Shown here piece after piece: positions 18,423 to 26,624 of a stretch of DNA of 64,000 nt. The translations under genes were made by a program, and so were the position numbers. This DNA is from Neobacillus sp. PS3-40 (lineage in GTDB: Bacteria > Bacillota > Bacilli > Bacillales > Cytobacillaceae). The notes under the pieces are model-generated. The model saw only the letters and a list, made by a program, of their open reading frames with translations, ran no database searches and was not told the DNA's origin. The stretch is from contig NZ_CP133266.1 in assembly GCF_030915485.1 (NCBI RefSeq), positions 620,001 through 684,000 on the forward strand. Reading direction: 5' to 3'. Numbering within the stretch: position 1 is the stretch's first letter; every line of letters begins with the position of its first letter.

Positions 18423-18482
18423 CCCAAAAACAAAGCAAAACCTATTTTGGAGTGGGGGCCTTGACAGTTTCGTTCATATCAG

Positions 18483-18812
18483 GAGGCTTCCCGAACCGCC
18501 CGGGGAATGGTGCACCTGGAGCGGAAATCAACACAAGTTTCAAAGAACGTTACATGAAAACTTCTACTATACCCTCCTATTTGGTATGCCCACCATAAGG
18601 ACATAACAACAGAATTAACACCCTCATTCGGACATTGACCATGATTATTGCCACACTGTTAATTGACTTGCTATTTATTATATTAATTTGGACTTTATAA
18701 AGCCATAAATATGGTTATATCAATAAAAAATATCCTACCAATTAATATGTTAATTGATAGGATATTTCGGTGGTTATTTGAAATGTTTCTCCACAAAAAC
18801 GGAACTACTTAC
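18483..18812 (+). repeat. R1 right half plus decayed small membrane-protein gene (paired with 3051-3382)
   Basis: R1 half 18483-18533 ends ACCTGGAGCGGAAATCAACA. The rest aligns with 3104-3382: IWYAHHKDITTE in one frame, NTLIRTLTMIIATLLIDLL in another, and WLFEMFLHKNGTT at the end. The hairpin AATATCCTA...TAGGATATT near 18730-18765 keeps its pairing although the bases differ from the first copy. Confidence 0.55.
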
Positions 18813-18814
18813 TT

Positions 18815-19993
18815 TTATTTTCCATAGCTTTTTTCGTGATTTGTATCTTTTTGATCTTTCATTAACCATAAATTTAATAGAACACCAAAAAGTGATAGGA
18901 TGCCAAAGAAAAAATAGACACCAAAGATTGAGAACTTATCATAAATAATCCCACCAAAAAAAGTGCTAAACCAGTTGCCAAGTCCATTTCCGATCGCTGA
19001 ATAAATCGTGATAGCAGTAGCTGTGATATGTACGGGGGTAATATCACGAATATATCGAATTCCTGCGGGTATAAATAGGCCAATGGATAATCCCTGGACT
19101 ATTGCTGAGGCATAGACAAGTGTTAAGCTAGGCTCTAGAAAATAAAAAAACCATCTAACCATGGAAACAGCTCCTGCAATGGCTGCAATGGGCAGTAATC
19201 CATATTTATCAATTAATCGGCCAGAAATACGCATAAATGGTATTTCTGATAAAACTGCAATTAAAAATGCTACCCCTATCCCCGTATATGAACCCCCTAA
19301 TTTATCGACAAATAAACCAAAATAAAAGTTATTCGCCAAATTAGGACCAAAAATTAAAAAAGTGACAATTAAAAACATAATAAATTTCTTTAAAACAAAG
19401 AGATCTTTCACCCCTAAAAGCAGGTTTACTTTTGTTGAAGCACTCTCTTTTGGTAACCGGAATGCTAAAAACGAGGAAATTGAAAGTGAAATAAAATAAG
19501 CGTAAAAGATAATAGTTGGCGTATATTCCGATAACCTTCCCATTACAAAAACAGCAATTCCAAACCCCAGTGAACCAAACAAGCGAATATTACCATAATT
19601 ATAATGGACCTTTGATGTGTACTTGATAGAAATACTATCTGATATAGGAATGATTGCACTTTGGAAAATTGCCATTAAGATAGCAGTTAATAGGAGGAGG
19701 GAATAATGATGAAAAGCTATATAGCCAAAACCGAAAATCCCTGCCAATAGAGTGGTAAAAGTTAATACCTTTGGCGGAGCTTTCGTAAGATCAGAAACCA
19801 TTCCCCAAATGGGCTGGAAAAAGATCATCATGATTGGTCCAATTGACAATATTAACCCTATTTGTGTTCCATTTAATTTTTCCACATCCGATAAATAAAC
19901 ACTTATTAGCGGGGTTATGCTTCCAAATCCAAAAAAGGAAAGAAGATAAAATCCCTGGAGTGAAAAGATATTTTTTTTTGTTTGTTTTTCCAT
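18815..19993 (-). CDS. MFS transporter (MFS_1-like, phenylpropionate/nucleoside permease type)
   Basis: 392 residues with about 12 hydrophobic segments, start ATG at 19993 preceded by AAAGGAGAAT. Features are FYLLSFFGFGSITPLISVYLSD, the loop MVSDLTKAPPKVL after TM2, and IKYTSKVHYNYGNIRLFGSLGFG after TM4. The last resembles the RLWGSxG motif of LacY/HcaT/NupG-like carriers (PF12832). It is not a NarK: the nitrate signature is absent. Substrate unknown. Confidence 0.8.
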   Translation of the reverse strand: MEKQTKKNIFSLQGFYLLSFFGFGSITPLISVYLSDVEKLNGTQIGLILSIGPIMMIFFQPIWGMVSDLTKAPPKVLTFTTLLAGIFGFGYIAFHHYSLLLLTAILMAIFQSAIIPISDSISIKYTSKVHYNYGNIRLFGSLGFGIAVFVMGRLSEYTPTIIFYAYFISLSISSFLAFRLPKESASTKVNLLLGVKDLFVLKKFIMFLIVTFLIFGPNLANNFYFGLFVDKLGGSYTGIGVAFLIAVLSEIPFMRISGRLIDKYGLLPIAAIAGAVSMVRWFFYFLEPSLTLVYASAIVQGLSIGLFIPAGIRYIRDITPVHITATAITIYSAIGNGLGNWFSTFFGGIIYDKFSIFGVYFFFGILSLFGVLLNLWLMKDQKDTNHEKSYGK

Positions 19994-20119
19994 TATATTC
20001 TCCTTTTTAAACCTGACACTTTCATCGCATTACATTTTAACATGTTCAGAATTTAAAGTCCTAATTTTTTTATTTTTTGGATATTATAACCTCCTACTGG
20101 GTATCCCTTGACCCGTTTT

Positions 20120-20154
20120 CCCCAGGAGTCTCGCGCCTTCTGATCCAATCAACA
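20120..20154. repeat. R1 repeat fragment (degenerate), copy 5
   Basis: CCCCAGGAGTCTCGCGCC then GATCCAATCAACA: the outer arm of R1 with several changes, in the 334-bp gap between the MFS and FNT genes. The rest of that gap (19994-20310) is AT-rich with no gene visible. Confidence 0.5.
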
Positions 20155-20310
20155 TAGTGTCAAAACCAACAATTAGTTTTAACATTGCCTGTTTTTTAAA
20201 ATAGTAAGTTTTTCATAATGTTAATAAAATAATTTTTGATTTTTTACTGTAAAATGAATATTTTACACTAAAAAACAAAAAATCAACAGAGCCTTTTTAT
20301 ATAGAAGAAA

Positions 20311-20329
20311 GCCATCCGATTTGATGGCT
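20311..20329 (-). terminator. Terminator of the FNT gene
   Basis: GCCATC...GATGGC hairpin overlapping the stop codon; on the minus strand it is followed by TTTCTTC. Confidence 0.55.
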
Positions 20330-21176
20330 ATGCTTTAATTTTGTTTAGATAATTGGTTTCAATCATCCTAACTCGTTCATTTGACCTGATTATTTGTTCA
20401 TTTGAATTGGATGTAGTTGTAAGGAATACATATAACCCACCCACAAATAATCCACCACCTAAGATGTTCCCTAGCGTTACCGGAAGTAAATTATGGATTG
20501 CTCCCAATAATGTGACTGTATCAGGATGAGGTATAGCTAGCGCAACTGCAAATGTAACCATATTAGCGACACTATGTTCAAACCCAGAAGCTACAAAGGC
20601 AAAAACCAGTAGCATCATTACCGTAATTTTTGCTCCATCACCTTTTACATGCATGGGTAACCAAACAGCCAAGCAAACAACCCAGTTACATAGAATTGCT
20701 CTGAAGAAAAGTTCCATGAATGGAGCATCCATCTTACTACTTGCCACTGTCATTAATAACTGACTATTATCCATGGAAGATAATAATCCGGAAAACATGA
20801 CAATAATCGCAAAAAAGATTGCTCCTATTAAGTTCCCCGTGTAACATGCAAGCCAGTTTTGAAAAGTATCCTTCCAACTGGTTGCTTTTTTCAATGTGCT
20901 CATTGTAAAAATCATTGTATTACCAGTAAATAATTCGGACCCTCCATAAATAATGAGGATAAGAGCAATTCCAAAAAATACAGAAGTCATTAATGAAGCA
21001 ATTGGCGATTTTATATCAAAAAATCCTTCACCCAATCGAAAAGATAACATGATACCAAATCCGATATATACTCCGGACAATGCTGCTCGTAGTAAATATT
21101 TAAGTAGGGAATCATTTAAAATCTTTTTCTTTTTTAACGCTATTTCAATTACTTGTTCCATTGGTTGAATGTCCAT
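20328..21176 (-). CDS. Formate/nitrite transporter (FNT family)
   Basis: 282 residues with six hydrophobic segments, start ATG at 21176 six bases after GGAGTCC. FNT pore motifs are visible: GSELFTGNTMI, NWLACYTGNLIGA, ILCNWVVCLAVWLP, the central histidine region ASGFEHSVANM, and LPVTLGNILGGGLFVG. Such channels carry formate or nitrite across the membrane. In this setting it can serve nitrite from NarGHI or formate from PflB and FdhF. The Rex-like operator just upstream recalls B. subtilis ywcJ, a Rex-controlled FNT gene, so it may be its counterpart. Confidence 0.92.
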   Translation of the reverse strand: MDIQPMEQVIEIALKKKKILNDSLLKYLLRAALSGVYIGFGIMLSFRLGEGFFDIKSPIASLMTSVFFGIALILIIYGGSELFTGNTMIFTMSTLKKATSWKDTFQNWLACYTGNLIGAIFFAIIVMFSGLLSSMDNSQLLMTVASSKMDAPFMELFFRAILCNWVVCLAVWLPMHVKGDGAKITVMMLLVFAFVASGFEHSVANMVTFAVALAIPHPDTVTLLGAIHNLLPVTLGNILGGGLFVGGLYVFLTTTSNSNEQIIRSNERVRMIETNYLNKIKA

Positions 21177-21200
21177 CTGTAAGGACTCCTTTTTTATTGT

Positions 21201-21218
21201 TTGTGAAATTATTCACAT
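21201..21218. promoter_or_regulatory. Rex-type (or Fnr-type) operator before the FNT gene
   Basis: TTGTGAAATTATTCACAT matches the Rex consensus TTGTGAA-N4-TTCACAA except for the last base, and also contains TGTGA-N6-TCACA, the Fnr core. Its centre is only 33 bp upstream of the start codon, too close for an Fnr activator at -41.5 but well placed for a repressor. That favours Rex, the NADH-sensing repressor. Confidence 0.65.
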
Positions 21219-21360
21219 ATTTTTATGTACTTATAATAAACCCATACAATCTATTTGTTAATAGGTTTCACCATGAACGATATTCGACAGTTTATAAAAC
21301 GGTTTCACAATAAAAATTCTATTTCTTTATTGACAAATAGAAAAACTGGAGTATTTAAAC

Positions 21361-21555
21361 CTAAGTAGTTCCGTTTTTGTGGAGCAACATTATAAATAGC
21401 ATCCAAAATAGCAAACCCATTAAAAGACTGACAATACAAATTGTCAGTCTGCCAATTATGGTGTTAAAGTTCATCATAAATTCGATAAATCCGAAATCCC
21501 TATGGGAAAACCAAAGGATTCTCCCTTCATAAGGATGATGAATCCGAATGATCAA
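21361..21555 (-). CDS. Small single-span membrane protein, intact relative of two decayed copies
   Basis: 64 residues from a TTG at 21555, seven bases after AAGGG inside the end of the MutS2-like gene (29-bp overlap, suggesting coupling). The N-terminal half is soluble (HHPYEGRILWFSHRDFGF) and the C-terminal half is one membrane span ending LFIMLLHKNGTT. An internal ATG would give about 38 residues. The regions 3104-3382 and 18534-18812 align with it and share the LHKNGTT tail. A short hairpin, AGACTGACAAT/ATTGTCAGTCT, lies within the coding region. Family not recognised. Confidence 0.4.
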   Translation of the reverse strand: MIIRIHHPYEGRILWFSHRDFGFIEFMMNFNTIIGRLTICIVSLLMGLLFWMLFIMLLHKNGTT

Positions 21556-23461
21556 TGGTTAACCCTTGAATATGTTCCCGAGAGAGCATTTTACTTTTTT
21601 TCCGATTGTCTTTGGATTCAAAGATAATAGTAAAATCATAATCTTCCGGATAAAGTTCCTTTGAGGAAATATATAATTTTAATCTTTTATGGTTTACGGA
21701 TACCTTTTCCCCTTTAATTTGAACTATATAATTCCCCTCTTTATCAGGTCCTTTATAAACTATTCCATATTCATTCGTTGAAGTAACAAGTACATTATCA
21801 CCTTGGACAAAAATAGGGTACGACAATTCTGTTTTTTGCTCTTCCTTCCTCTTATGTTTATTTACAATAACCTGTTTTTCTAATTCAATTAATTTCCAGC
21901 GATCAGTTTCTGAACTAAGATATTCTTTATCTTCCTTATAAGTAATTTTATGGGCTCTTTCAATAATCCTTGGGTGAATTCCAAGCTTGAGTGCGATCGC
22001 AAACGCCTGACTTTCTCCACCCTTGCCGATATTCAAATGGTAGGTTGGCTGGAGAGTTTCCAAATCAAATTCCATTGATCCATTAATAAAGCCTGGGTGT
22101 TGATTTGCGAAATCTTTTATTTCACTATAATGGGTCGTAGCTAGAATTGTAGCCCCCTTTTCGTGGAGCTGTTCTAAGATAGCCGTTGCAAGTCCCATTC
22201 CCTCACTCGGATCCGTTCCTGAACCCAGTTCATCAAGAAGAACCATTGTATATTCATTTGTATCCTTTAAGATTTCAATAATATTCTTGATTCTAGAACT
22301 GAATGTACTAAGGTTTTCTGTAATACTTTGACCATCCCCAATATCTACTAAAATTTTTTGATAGATACTGATTGAGCTTCCTTTTTCAACAGGAATTAAA
22401 AGTCCACATTGAGTCATGGTCGTGAGTAAGCCCACTGTTTTAATTGCAACAGTTTTTCCGCCTGTATTAGGCCCAGTGATAATAAGTGCATTTTGTTCAT
22501 TCGCCATTTTCATACTTAGTGGAACAGCCTTTTCTCCGAGCAATGGATGTTTTGCACTGATGAGGTTTATGTCATGAGAATCATTTACGCTGACTCTTAC
22601 ACCCTCAATCAAACGGCAATACTTTGCTTTTGCAAATAAAAAGTCATAATGGACCATCGTTTCAATTGCTAAGCGAATTTGCGCTTCCTTTTCTTCAACC
22701 AATCCTGTTAAATATTGAAGTATCTTTTGTACTTCTACCTCTTCATCTGCAAACAACCAATTTATTTCATCTTGAAATAAAGCAATATCTTCTGGCTCAA
22801 TAAAGAATGTTGACCCAGAGGCAGATATATCAAGTACGGTCCCTTTTACTTTGTTTTTATATTCCTTTTTGATTGGTATTACATATCTTCCATTGCGTTG
22901 ACTAACCACATTTTCTTGTAAAAACAATTTATATTTATTTGAACGGATTAATTGCATCGTTTTTTCTTTAAGACGTTCTTCTTGGATCGCAATTTGTTTT
23001 CTTATTTTCAATAGTGGTTTACTTGCATAATCATCGACCTGTCCATTACGAATACAATGATTAATTTCAAAAGCAAGATCTGGTAGTTCCTCAATCATGT
23101 CTACATACGAAGATACTCTTGGTGCAAAATGTTCCTTATCCTTCATATACCGCTTCATTTTTACACAGCAATCAAGAAAATCAGATAACTTGTTAAATTG
23201 GTCTGCCCTCAGGACGTTCCCTTTATGGAGATTATTTAGTAAGTTTTCCATCCCTTCTAATCCATGTACAGGCACACTTGCACTTTTTTTCATTATTTCT
23301 ACCGCCTCTAAAACTTCATCGAGCATCGCCTCAATTTGTTTTAAATGGGTTGATGGTTTTAATTCTAAAATTTTCTCTTTTCCCGCCGATGTTAGCGCAA
23401 ACTCGGAAATTGTTTCTTTAATTTGCTGAAATTCTAAAACATTTGTAGTATCCTGTTTCAA
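21527..23461 (-). CDS. MutS2-like ATPase lacking the Smr nuclease domain
   Basis: 644 residues from a TTG at 23461, preceded by GGAGG at 7-nt spacing. The N-terminal core and clamp (about 1-300) show VLEFQQIKETISEFALTSAGKEK and NGRYVIPIKKEYKNKVKG. The MutS ATPase follows with Walker A GPNTGGKT, Walker B VLLDELGSGTDPSEG and ATTHYSEIKDFA. True MutS2 has about 780 residues with a C-terminal Smr domain; here the protein ends after a KOW-like segment (VQGDNVLVTSTNEYGIVYKG), so it belongs to the shorter MutS2-related group. MutS2 proteins act on ribosome collisions or recombination; the role of the short form is not clear. Confidence 0.85.
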   Translation of the reverse strand: MKQDTTNVLEFQQIKETISEFALTSAGKEKILELKPSTHLKQIEAMLDEVLEAVEIMKKSASVPVHGLEGMENLLNNLHKGNVLRADQFNKLSDFLDCCVKMKRYMKDKEHFAPRVSSYVDMIEELPDLAFEINHCIRNGQVDDYASKPLLKIRKQIAIQEERLKEKTMQLIRSNKYKLFLQENVVSQRNGRYVIPIKKEYKNKVKGTVLDISASGSTFFIEPEDIALFQDEINWLFADEEVEVQKILQYLTGLVEEKEAQIRLAIETMVHYDFLFAKAKYCRLIEGVRVSVNDSHDINLISAKHPLLGEKAVPLSMKMANEQNALIITGPNTGGKTVAIKTVGLLTTMTQCGLLIPVEKGSSISIYQKILVDIGDGQSITENLSTFSSRIKNIIEILKDTNEYTMVLLDELGSGTDPSEGMGLATAILEQLHEKGATILATTHYSEIKDFANQHPGFINGSMEFDLETLQPTYHLNIGKGGESQAFAIALKLGIHPRIIERAHKITYKEDKEYLSSETDRWKLIELEKQVIVNKHKRKEEQKTELSYPIFVQGDNVLVTSTNEYGIVYKGPDKEGNYIVQIKGEKVSVNHKRLKLYISSKELYPEDYDFTIIFESKDNRKKSKMLSREHIQGLTIDHSDSSSL

Positions 23462-23487
23462 TTTTTTTCCTCCATTATATAAAAATA

Positions 23488-23513
23488 GCCGCAATGAACA
23501 ATGTCATTGCGGC
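23488..23513. other. Hairpin upstream of the MutS2-like gene
   Basis: GCCGCAATGA and TCATTGCGGC form a 10-bp perfect stem with a 6-nt loop, 27 bp before the TTG start. It may be a 5' UTR structure; there is no T-run on the minus strand. Confidence 0.45.
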
Positions 23514-23866
23514 AAGATAAAAAATCCATATACAAAATAATTAACCAAAATAAAAAACTGTATACAAAGGAGTACACAGCTACACTGGCTAAAGAAATGT
23601 ATGCAATGCTATACCTATTGTTCTTAACCATTCCAATTCAATATGAAATAAGGCTTCAGACGACAAAAAATCGAATGAAAACCATTGGAATGAACATATC
23701 CAATTAGCTGGATTAGTTAAGAACAACACCTAACATAAAACATACACCCTCACTATATTTAATAAAGAAATAGTAACATGTATAGAAGGATTTGTAAACT
23801 TTTGAATCCTTCATCCATTTACATTACCATTTAAAAATATTCACTTTTTTTAAAAAAAATTACATT
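23514..23866. other. Gene-free stretch with an imperfect inverted repeat
   Basis: TTGTTCTTAAC near 23618 is inverted as GTTAAGAACAA near 23716, with partly matching sequence between. The plus-strand frame spanning it has no ribosome site and low-complexity composition, so no gene is called. Confidence 0.3.
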
Positions 23867-23904
23867 AAAAAAGCGGTTAATCAGATCGGATTAATCGCTT
23901 TTTT
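23867..23904. terminator. Terminator of the 46-residue gene
   Basis: AAAAAAGCGGTTAATC and GATTAATCGCTTTTTT form a strong stem with A/T tails on both strands. Confidence 0.75.
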
Positions 23905-23907
23905 TGT

Positions 23908-24048
23908 TCATATTTGATTAATTGATGAATGACATTTTTTTATTTGTTGCAAAGATAAAAGGTAATTTGACTTAGGTTTTGTTAAACTTGCTTTAATACC
24001 GGCTTTTCTTAACTTTTTCACGAGTTCAGAAATTTGCTTTTTAGCCAT
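23908..24048 (-). CDS. Small basic protein, unknown
   Basis: 46 residues, start ATG at 24048 preceded by GAAGGTGAAGTGT. The sequence opens MAKKQISELVKKLRKAGIKA and ends HSSINQI; it is lysine-rich and probably helical at the N-terminus. A clear ribosome site and its own terminator support expression. The family is not recognised; its shape suggests a small nucleic-acid- or protein-binding peptide, but that is a guess. Confidence 0.55.
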   Translation of the reverse strand: MAKKQISELVKKLRKAGIKASLTKPKSNYLLSLQQIKKCHSSINQI

Positions 24049-24257
24049 ACACTTCACCTTCTTTTTTTGCTTTTCTAAAATTTATTTTACACTAAAATTG
24101 TGAATAAAGTGTGAAATCTCTAAAAAATTTTTCCTTTTTTATATTTACTATTTGACAATTTTAAAAATTATTCATCTTTCCATCACCTTAAAGAATTCGC
24201 TCTTCCTTACTTTTAATGTTATAATTTATAGATATTTGTTTTTGGAGGATATTAATT

Positions 24258-25877
24258 ATGATTACAGTAAGTAATGTAAGTTTACGATATGGCGAAAGAA
24301 AACTGTTTGAAGATGTGAATATTAAATTTACTCCCGGAAATTGTTATGGTCTGATTGGAGCTAATGGCGCTGGAAAATCAACGTTTTTAAAGATCCTTTC
24401 AGGTGATATTGATGCTCAAACTGGAACAGTTCAACTTGGTCCAAATGAGCGTATGGCTGTTTTAAAACAAAACCATTTTGAATACGAGGAAAATGAAGTA
24501 TTAAAAACGGTTATAATGGGACATACCCGCCTTTATCAGGTGATGCTTGAAAAAGATGCTATTTATATGAAAGAAAACTTTACAGATGAAGATGGTATGA
24601 AAGCTGCAGAACTTGAAGGAGAATTTGCTGATTTAAACGGATGGGAAGCTGAGTCAGAAGCTGCTATTTTATTAAAAGGTTTAGGGATTACAGATGACCT
24701 TCATGATAAAAAGATGGCAGAATTAACTGGTTCAGAAAAGGTGAAGGTTCTTCTTGCACAGGCACTTTTCGGTAGACCAGATGTTTTACTTCTTGATGAG
24801 CCTACCAACCATTTAGATATCAAAGCTATTCAATGGCTTGAAGAATTCTTAATTAATTTCGAAAATACCGTTATTGTTGTATCCCATGACCGTCATTTTT
24901 TAAATAAGGTTTGTACAAATATTGCTGATTTAGACTTTGGCAAAATTCAACTTTACGTTGGAAACTATGATTTCTGGTATGAATCCAGCCAATTGGCCTC
25001 AAGGATTTCTCAAGATACCAACAAAAAGAAAGAAGAAAAGATAAAAGAACTGCAAGCATTTATTGCCCGCTTTAGTGCAAATGCTTCTAAATCAAAGCAA
25101 GCAACATCACGTAAAAAATTATTAGACAAAATTACCTTAGATGATATTAAACCTTCTTCTCGTCGTTATCCTTATGTTGGCTTCACACCTGAACGTGAAA
25201 TCGGAAATGATTTACTTAGGGTGGAAGGGTTATCCAAGACAATTGATGGTGTTAATGTTCTTGATAATATTAGTTTTGTTATGAATAAAGACGATAAAAT
25301 TGCACTCGTCGGAACAAATGAAATTGCTAAAACAACTCTCTGTAAAATATTAATGGGTGAAATGGAAGCTGACAGTGGAACATTTAAATGGGGTATTACA
25401 ACCTCCCAAGCATATTTTCCAAAGGATAACTCTGAGTTTTTTGAGAATAGTGAGTTAAATCTTGTTGATTGGCTCCGTCAGTTTTCTCCAAAGGATGATA
25501 GTGAAAGCTTCTTACGTGGATTCTTAGGAAGAATGCTATTTTCGGGAGAAGAAGTTCTTAAAAAATCAAGCGTTCTATCTGGTGGCGAGAAAGTTCGTTG
25601 CATGCTTTCAAAAATGATGTTAAGTGGAGCTAACGTATTGCTTCTAGATGAACCAACAAACCACCTTGACTTAGAATCCATTACAGCTTTAAACAATGGT
25701 TTGATTAACTTTAAAGGCTCGATGATTTTTGCCACTCATGACCATCAGTTTATCGAAACAATTGCAAACCGAATATTCGAATTGACACCAAAAGGATTAA
25801 TTGATAAGCAAATGAGTTATGATGAGTATCTTGAAGATGCAGATTTACAAAAACAAGTAGCAGAAATGTATCAATAA
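24258..25877 (+). CDS. ykpA: ABC-F family ATPase, YkpA/YbiT-like
   Basis: 539 residues, two ABC domains without membrane segments. Domain 1 has Walker A GANGAGKST near 37, an altered signature LTGSEKVKV and Walker B VLLLDEPTNHLD. The interdomain linker (about 240-305) is Lys/Arg-rich and coiled. Domain 2 has signature LSGGEKVRC and Walker B VLLLDEPTNHLD, but its Walker A reads GTNEIAKTT, lacking the Gly before Lys. The length equals B. subtilis YkpA. ABC-F proteins bind the ribosomal E site and act in translation. Monocistronic, with ribosome site TTGGAGGATATTAATT and a terminator after it. Confidence 0.92.
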   Translation: MITVSNVSLRYGERKLFEDVNIKFTPGNCYGLIGANGAGKSTFLKILSGDIDAQTGTVQLGPNERMAVLKQNHFEYEENEVLKTVIMGHTRLYQVMLEKDAIYMKENFTDEDGMKAAELEGEFADLNGWEAESEAAILLKGLGITDDLHDKKMAELTGSEKVKVLLAQALFGRPDVLLLDEPTNHLDIKAIQWLEEFLINFENTVIVVSHDRHFLNKVCTNIADLDFGKIQLYVGNYDFWYESSQLASRISQDTNKKKEEKIKELQAFIARFSANASKSKQATSRKKLLDKITLDDIKPSSRRYPYVGFTPEREIGNDLLRVEGLSKTIDGVNVLDNISFVMNKDDKIALVGTNEIAKTTLCKILMGEMEADSGTFKWGITTSQAYFPKDNSEFFENSELNLVDWLRQFSPKDDSESFLRGFLGRMLFSGEEVLKKSSVLSGGEKVRCMLSKMMLSGANVLLLDEPTNHLDLESITALNNGLINFKGSMIFATHDHQFIETIANRIFELTPKGLIDKQMSYDEYLEDADLQKQVAEMYQ

Positions 25878-25883
25878 TTTATA

Positions 25884-25924
25884 TAAAAGTGGACAGCACA
25901 TTTGTGTGTTGCCCACTTTTTTTA
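25884..25924 (+). terminator. Terminator after the ABC-F gene
   Basis: AAAAGTGG...CCACTTTTTTT imperfect hairpin (GTGGACAGCAC pairing with GTGTGTTGCCCAC) followed by a T-run. Confidence 0.8.
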
Positions 25925-25937
25925 TACAAAATAATTT

Positions 25938-26069
25938 TTAGCTTTTCTTTTGTTTTTTTCTTGATGCTGACATTGACTTACTTCCTGTTTCTGTTGTTGT
26001 ACTGCCCTGCCCTTCTACTTGCGATGAAGGAAGGCCTATCGTTGATGGATCCTTTTTGCGTTTTCCCAT
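25938..26069 (-). CDS. Small Lys/Ser/Thr-rich protein, spore-type
   Basis: 43 residues: MGKRKKDPSTIGLPSSQVEG, a TTTETGSK middle and an RKKQKKS end. ATG at 26069 lies behind GGAGGTGTGAAAA, a strong site. Composition and length resemble minor small spore proteins of the YuzL/SspO kind, but no exact family is claimed. Confidence 0.55.
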   Translation of the reverse strand: MGKRKKDPSTIGLPSSQVEGQGSTTTETGSKSMSASRKKQKKS

Positions 26070-26181
26070 TTTTCACACCTCCATTATTATTTTTCGAAAT
26101 GATGAAATATCTTATACTGCTTGATTTTGGAATAATTAATGGGAACAATGGCAAGCTATTTTACAGGAGGAGGTGTTTTGT

Positions 26182-26424
26182 ATGGCAAAAGTTGGAGTAG
26201 AACAATCCCTTACAAATATTCAACAGGCTCTTCGGGAAAAAGGCTATGACGTTGTGGAATTAAAACAAGAAGCTGATGCTAAGAATTGTGATTGTTGTGT
26301 CGTTACTGGTCTTGATTCAAATGTAATGGGAATGCAGGATACTTATACAAAAGGGTCTGTAATCGATGCAGCTGGAATGTCTGCCGATGAGGTATGCCGT
26401 GAGGTGGAAAATAGAGTCCAGTAA
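26182..26424 (+). CDS. ykuS: UPF0180 family protein YkuS
   Basis: 80 residues from the ATG at 26182, preceded by AGGAGGAGGTG; an in-frame ATG at 26173 sits too near that site. [43 protein letters not shown] and [12 protein letters not shown] match YkuS of B. subtilis (UPF0180) along the whole length. Function unknown. The CDCC cluster is a family trait. Confidence 0.9.
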   Translation: MAKVGVEQSLTNIQQALREKGYDVVELKQEADAKNCDCCVVTGLDSNVMGMQDTYTKGSVIDAAGMSADEVCREVENRVQ

Positions 26425-26438
26425 TTGTAAAGAAAACT

Positions 26439-26476
26439 TGCCGATTTATGGATATAAATTCTGCTTAGCTAAGAAA
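26439..26476. repeat. R2 repeat fragment, copy c
   Basis: TTGCCGATTTATGGATATAA then ATTCTGCTTAGCTAAGAAA: the 3' part of R2, as at 43305-43338. Confidence 0.5.
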
Positions 26477-26478
26477 GA

Positions 26479-26497
26479 CCGGGCATACATTGCCCGG
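26479..26497 (+). terminator. Terminator after ykuS
   Basis: CCGGGCA-TACAT-TGCCCGG hairpin followed by CCCTTATTTCT. Confidence 0.65.
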
Positions 26498-26624
26498 CCC
26501 TTATTTCTACTAGTAAATATTCGATATCTGGTACTTTATATTAGAATGACTATTTACTAGCTTTTTATCCCCGATCCACTGCCTGAATTTTCTTTTTCCC
26601 GGATGATTTATAGGTACTCATTCT

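Larger units (their letters stand above)
16733..18482 (+). mobile_element. IS110-family element (IS1111 type), copy B
   Basis: About 1750 bp, near-identical to copy A; the only length difference noticed is one extra A in a run near 18231. The 12-bp subterminal repeats ATGAACGAAACT and AGTTTCGTTCAT are kept. It sits in an R1 copy whose two halves join as GACGAG/GAGGCTTCCCG, the same target point as copy A. Left flanks of the two copies differ, while right flanks are diverged homologues, so the two insertions look independent. Confidence 0.9.

Noticed and set aside
18815-19993. narK nitrate/nitrite antiporter
   Set aside because: The MFS protein lacks the nitrate signature glycine-rich motifs and matches LacY/HcaT-like carriers better.
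23501-23707. 68-residue plus-strand gene
   Set aside because: No ribosome site; it spans an inverted repeat and part of a hairpin and has low-complexity sequence.
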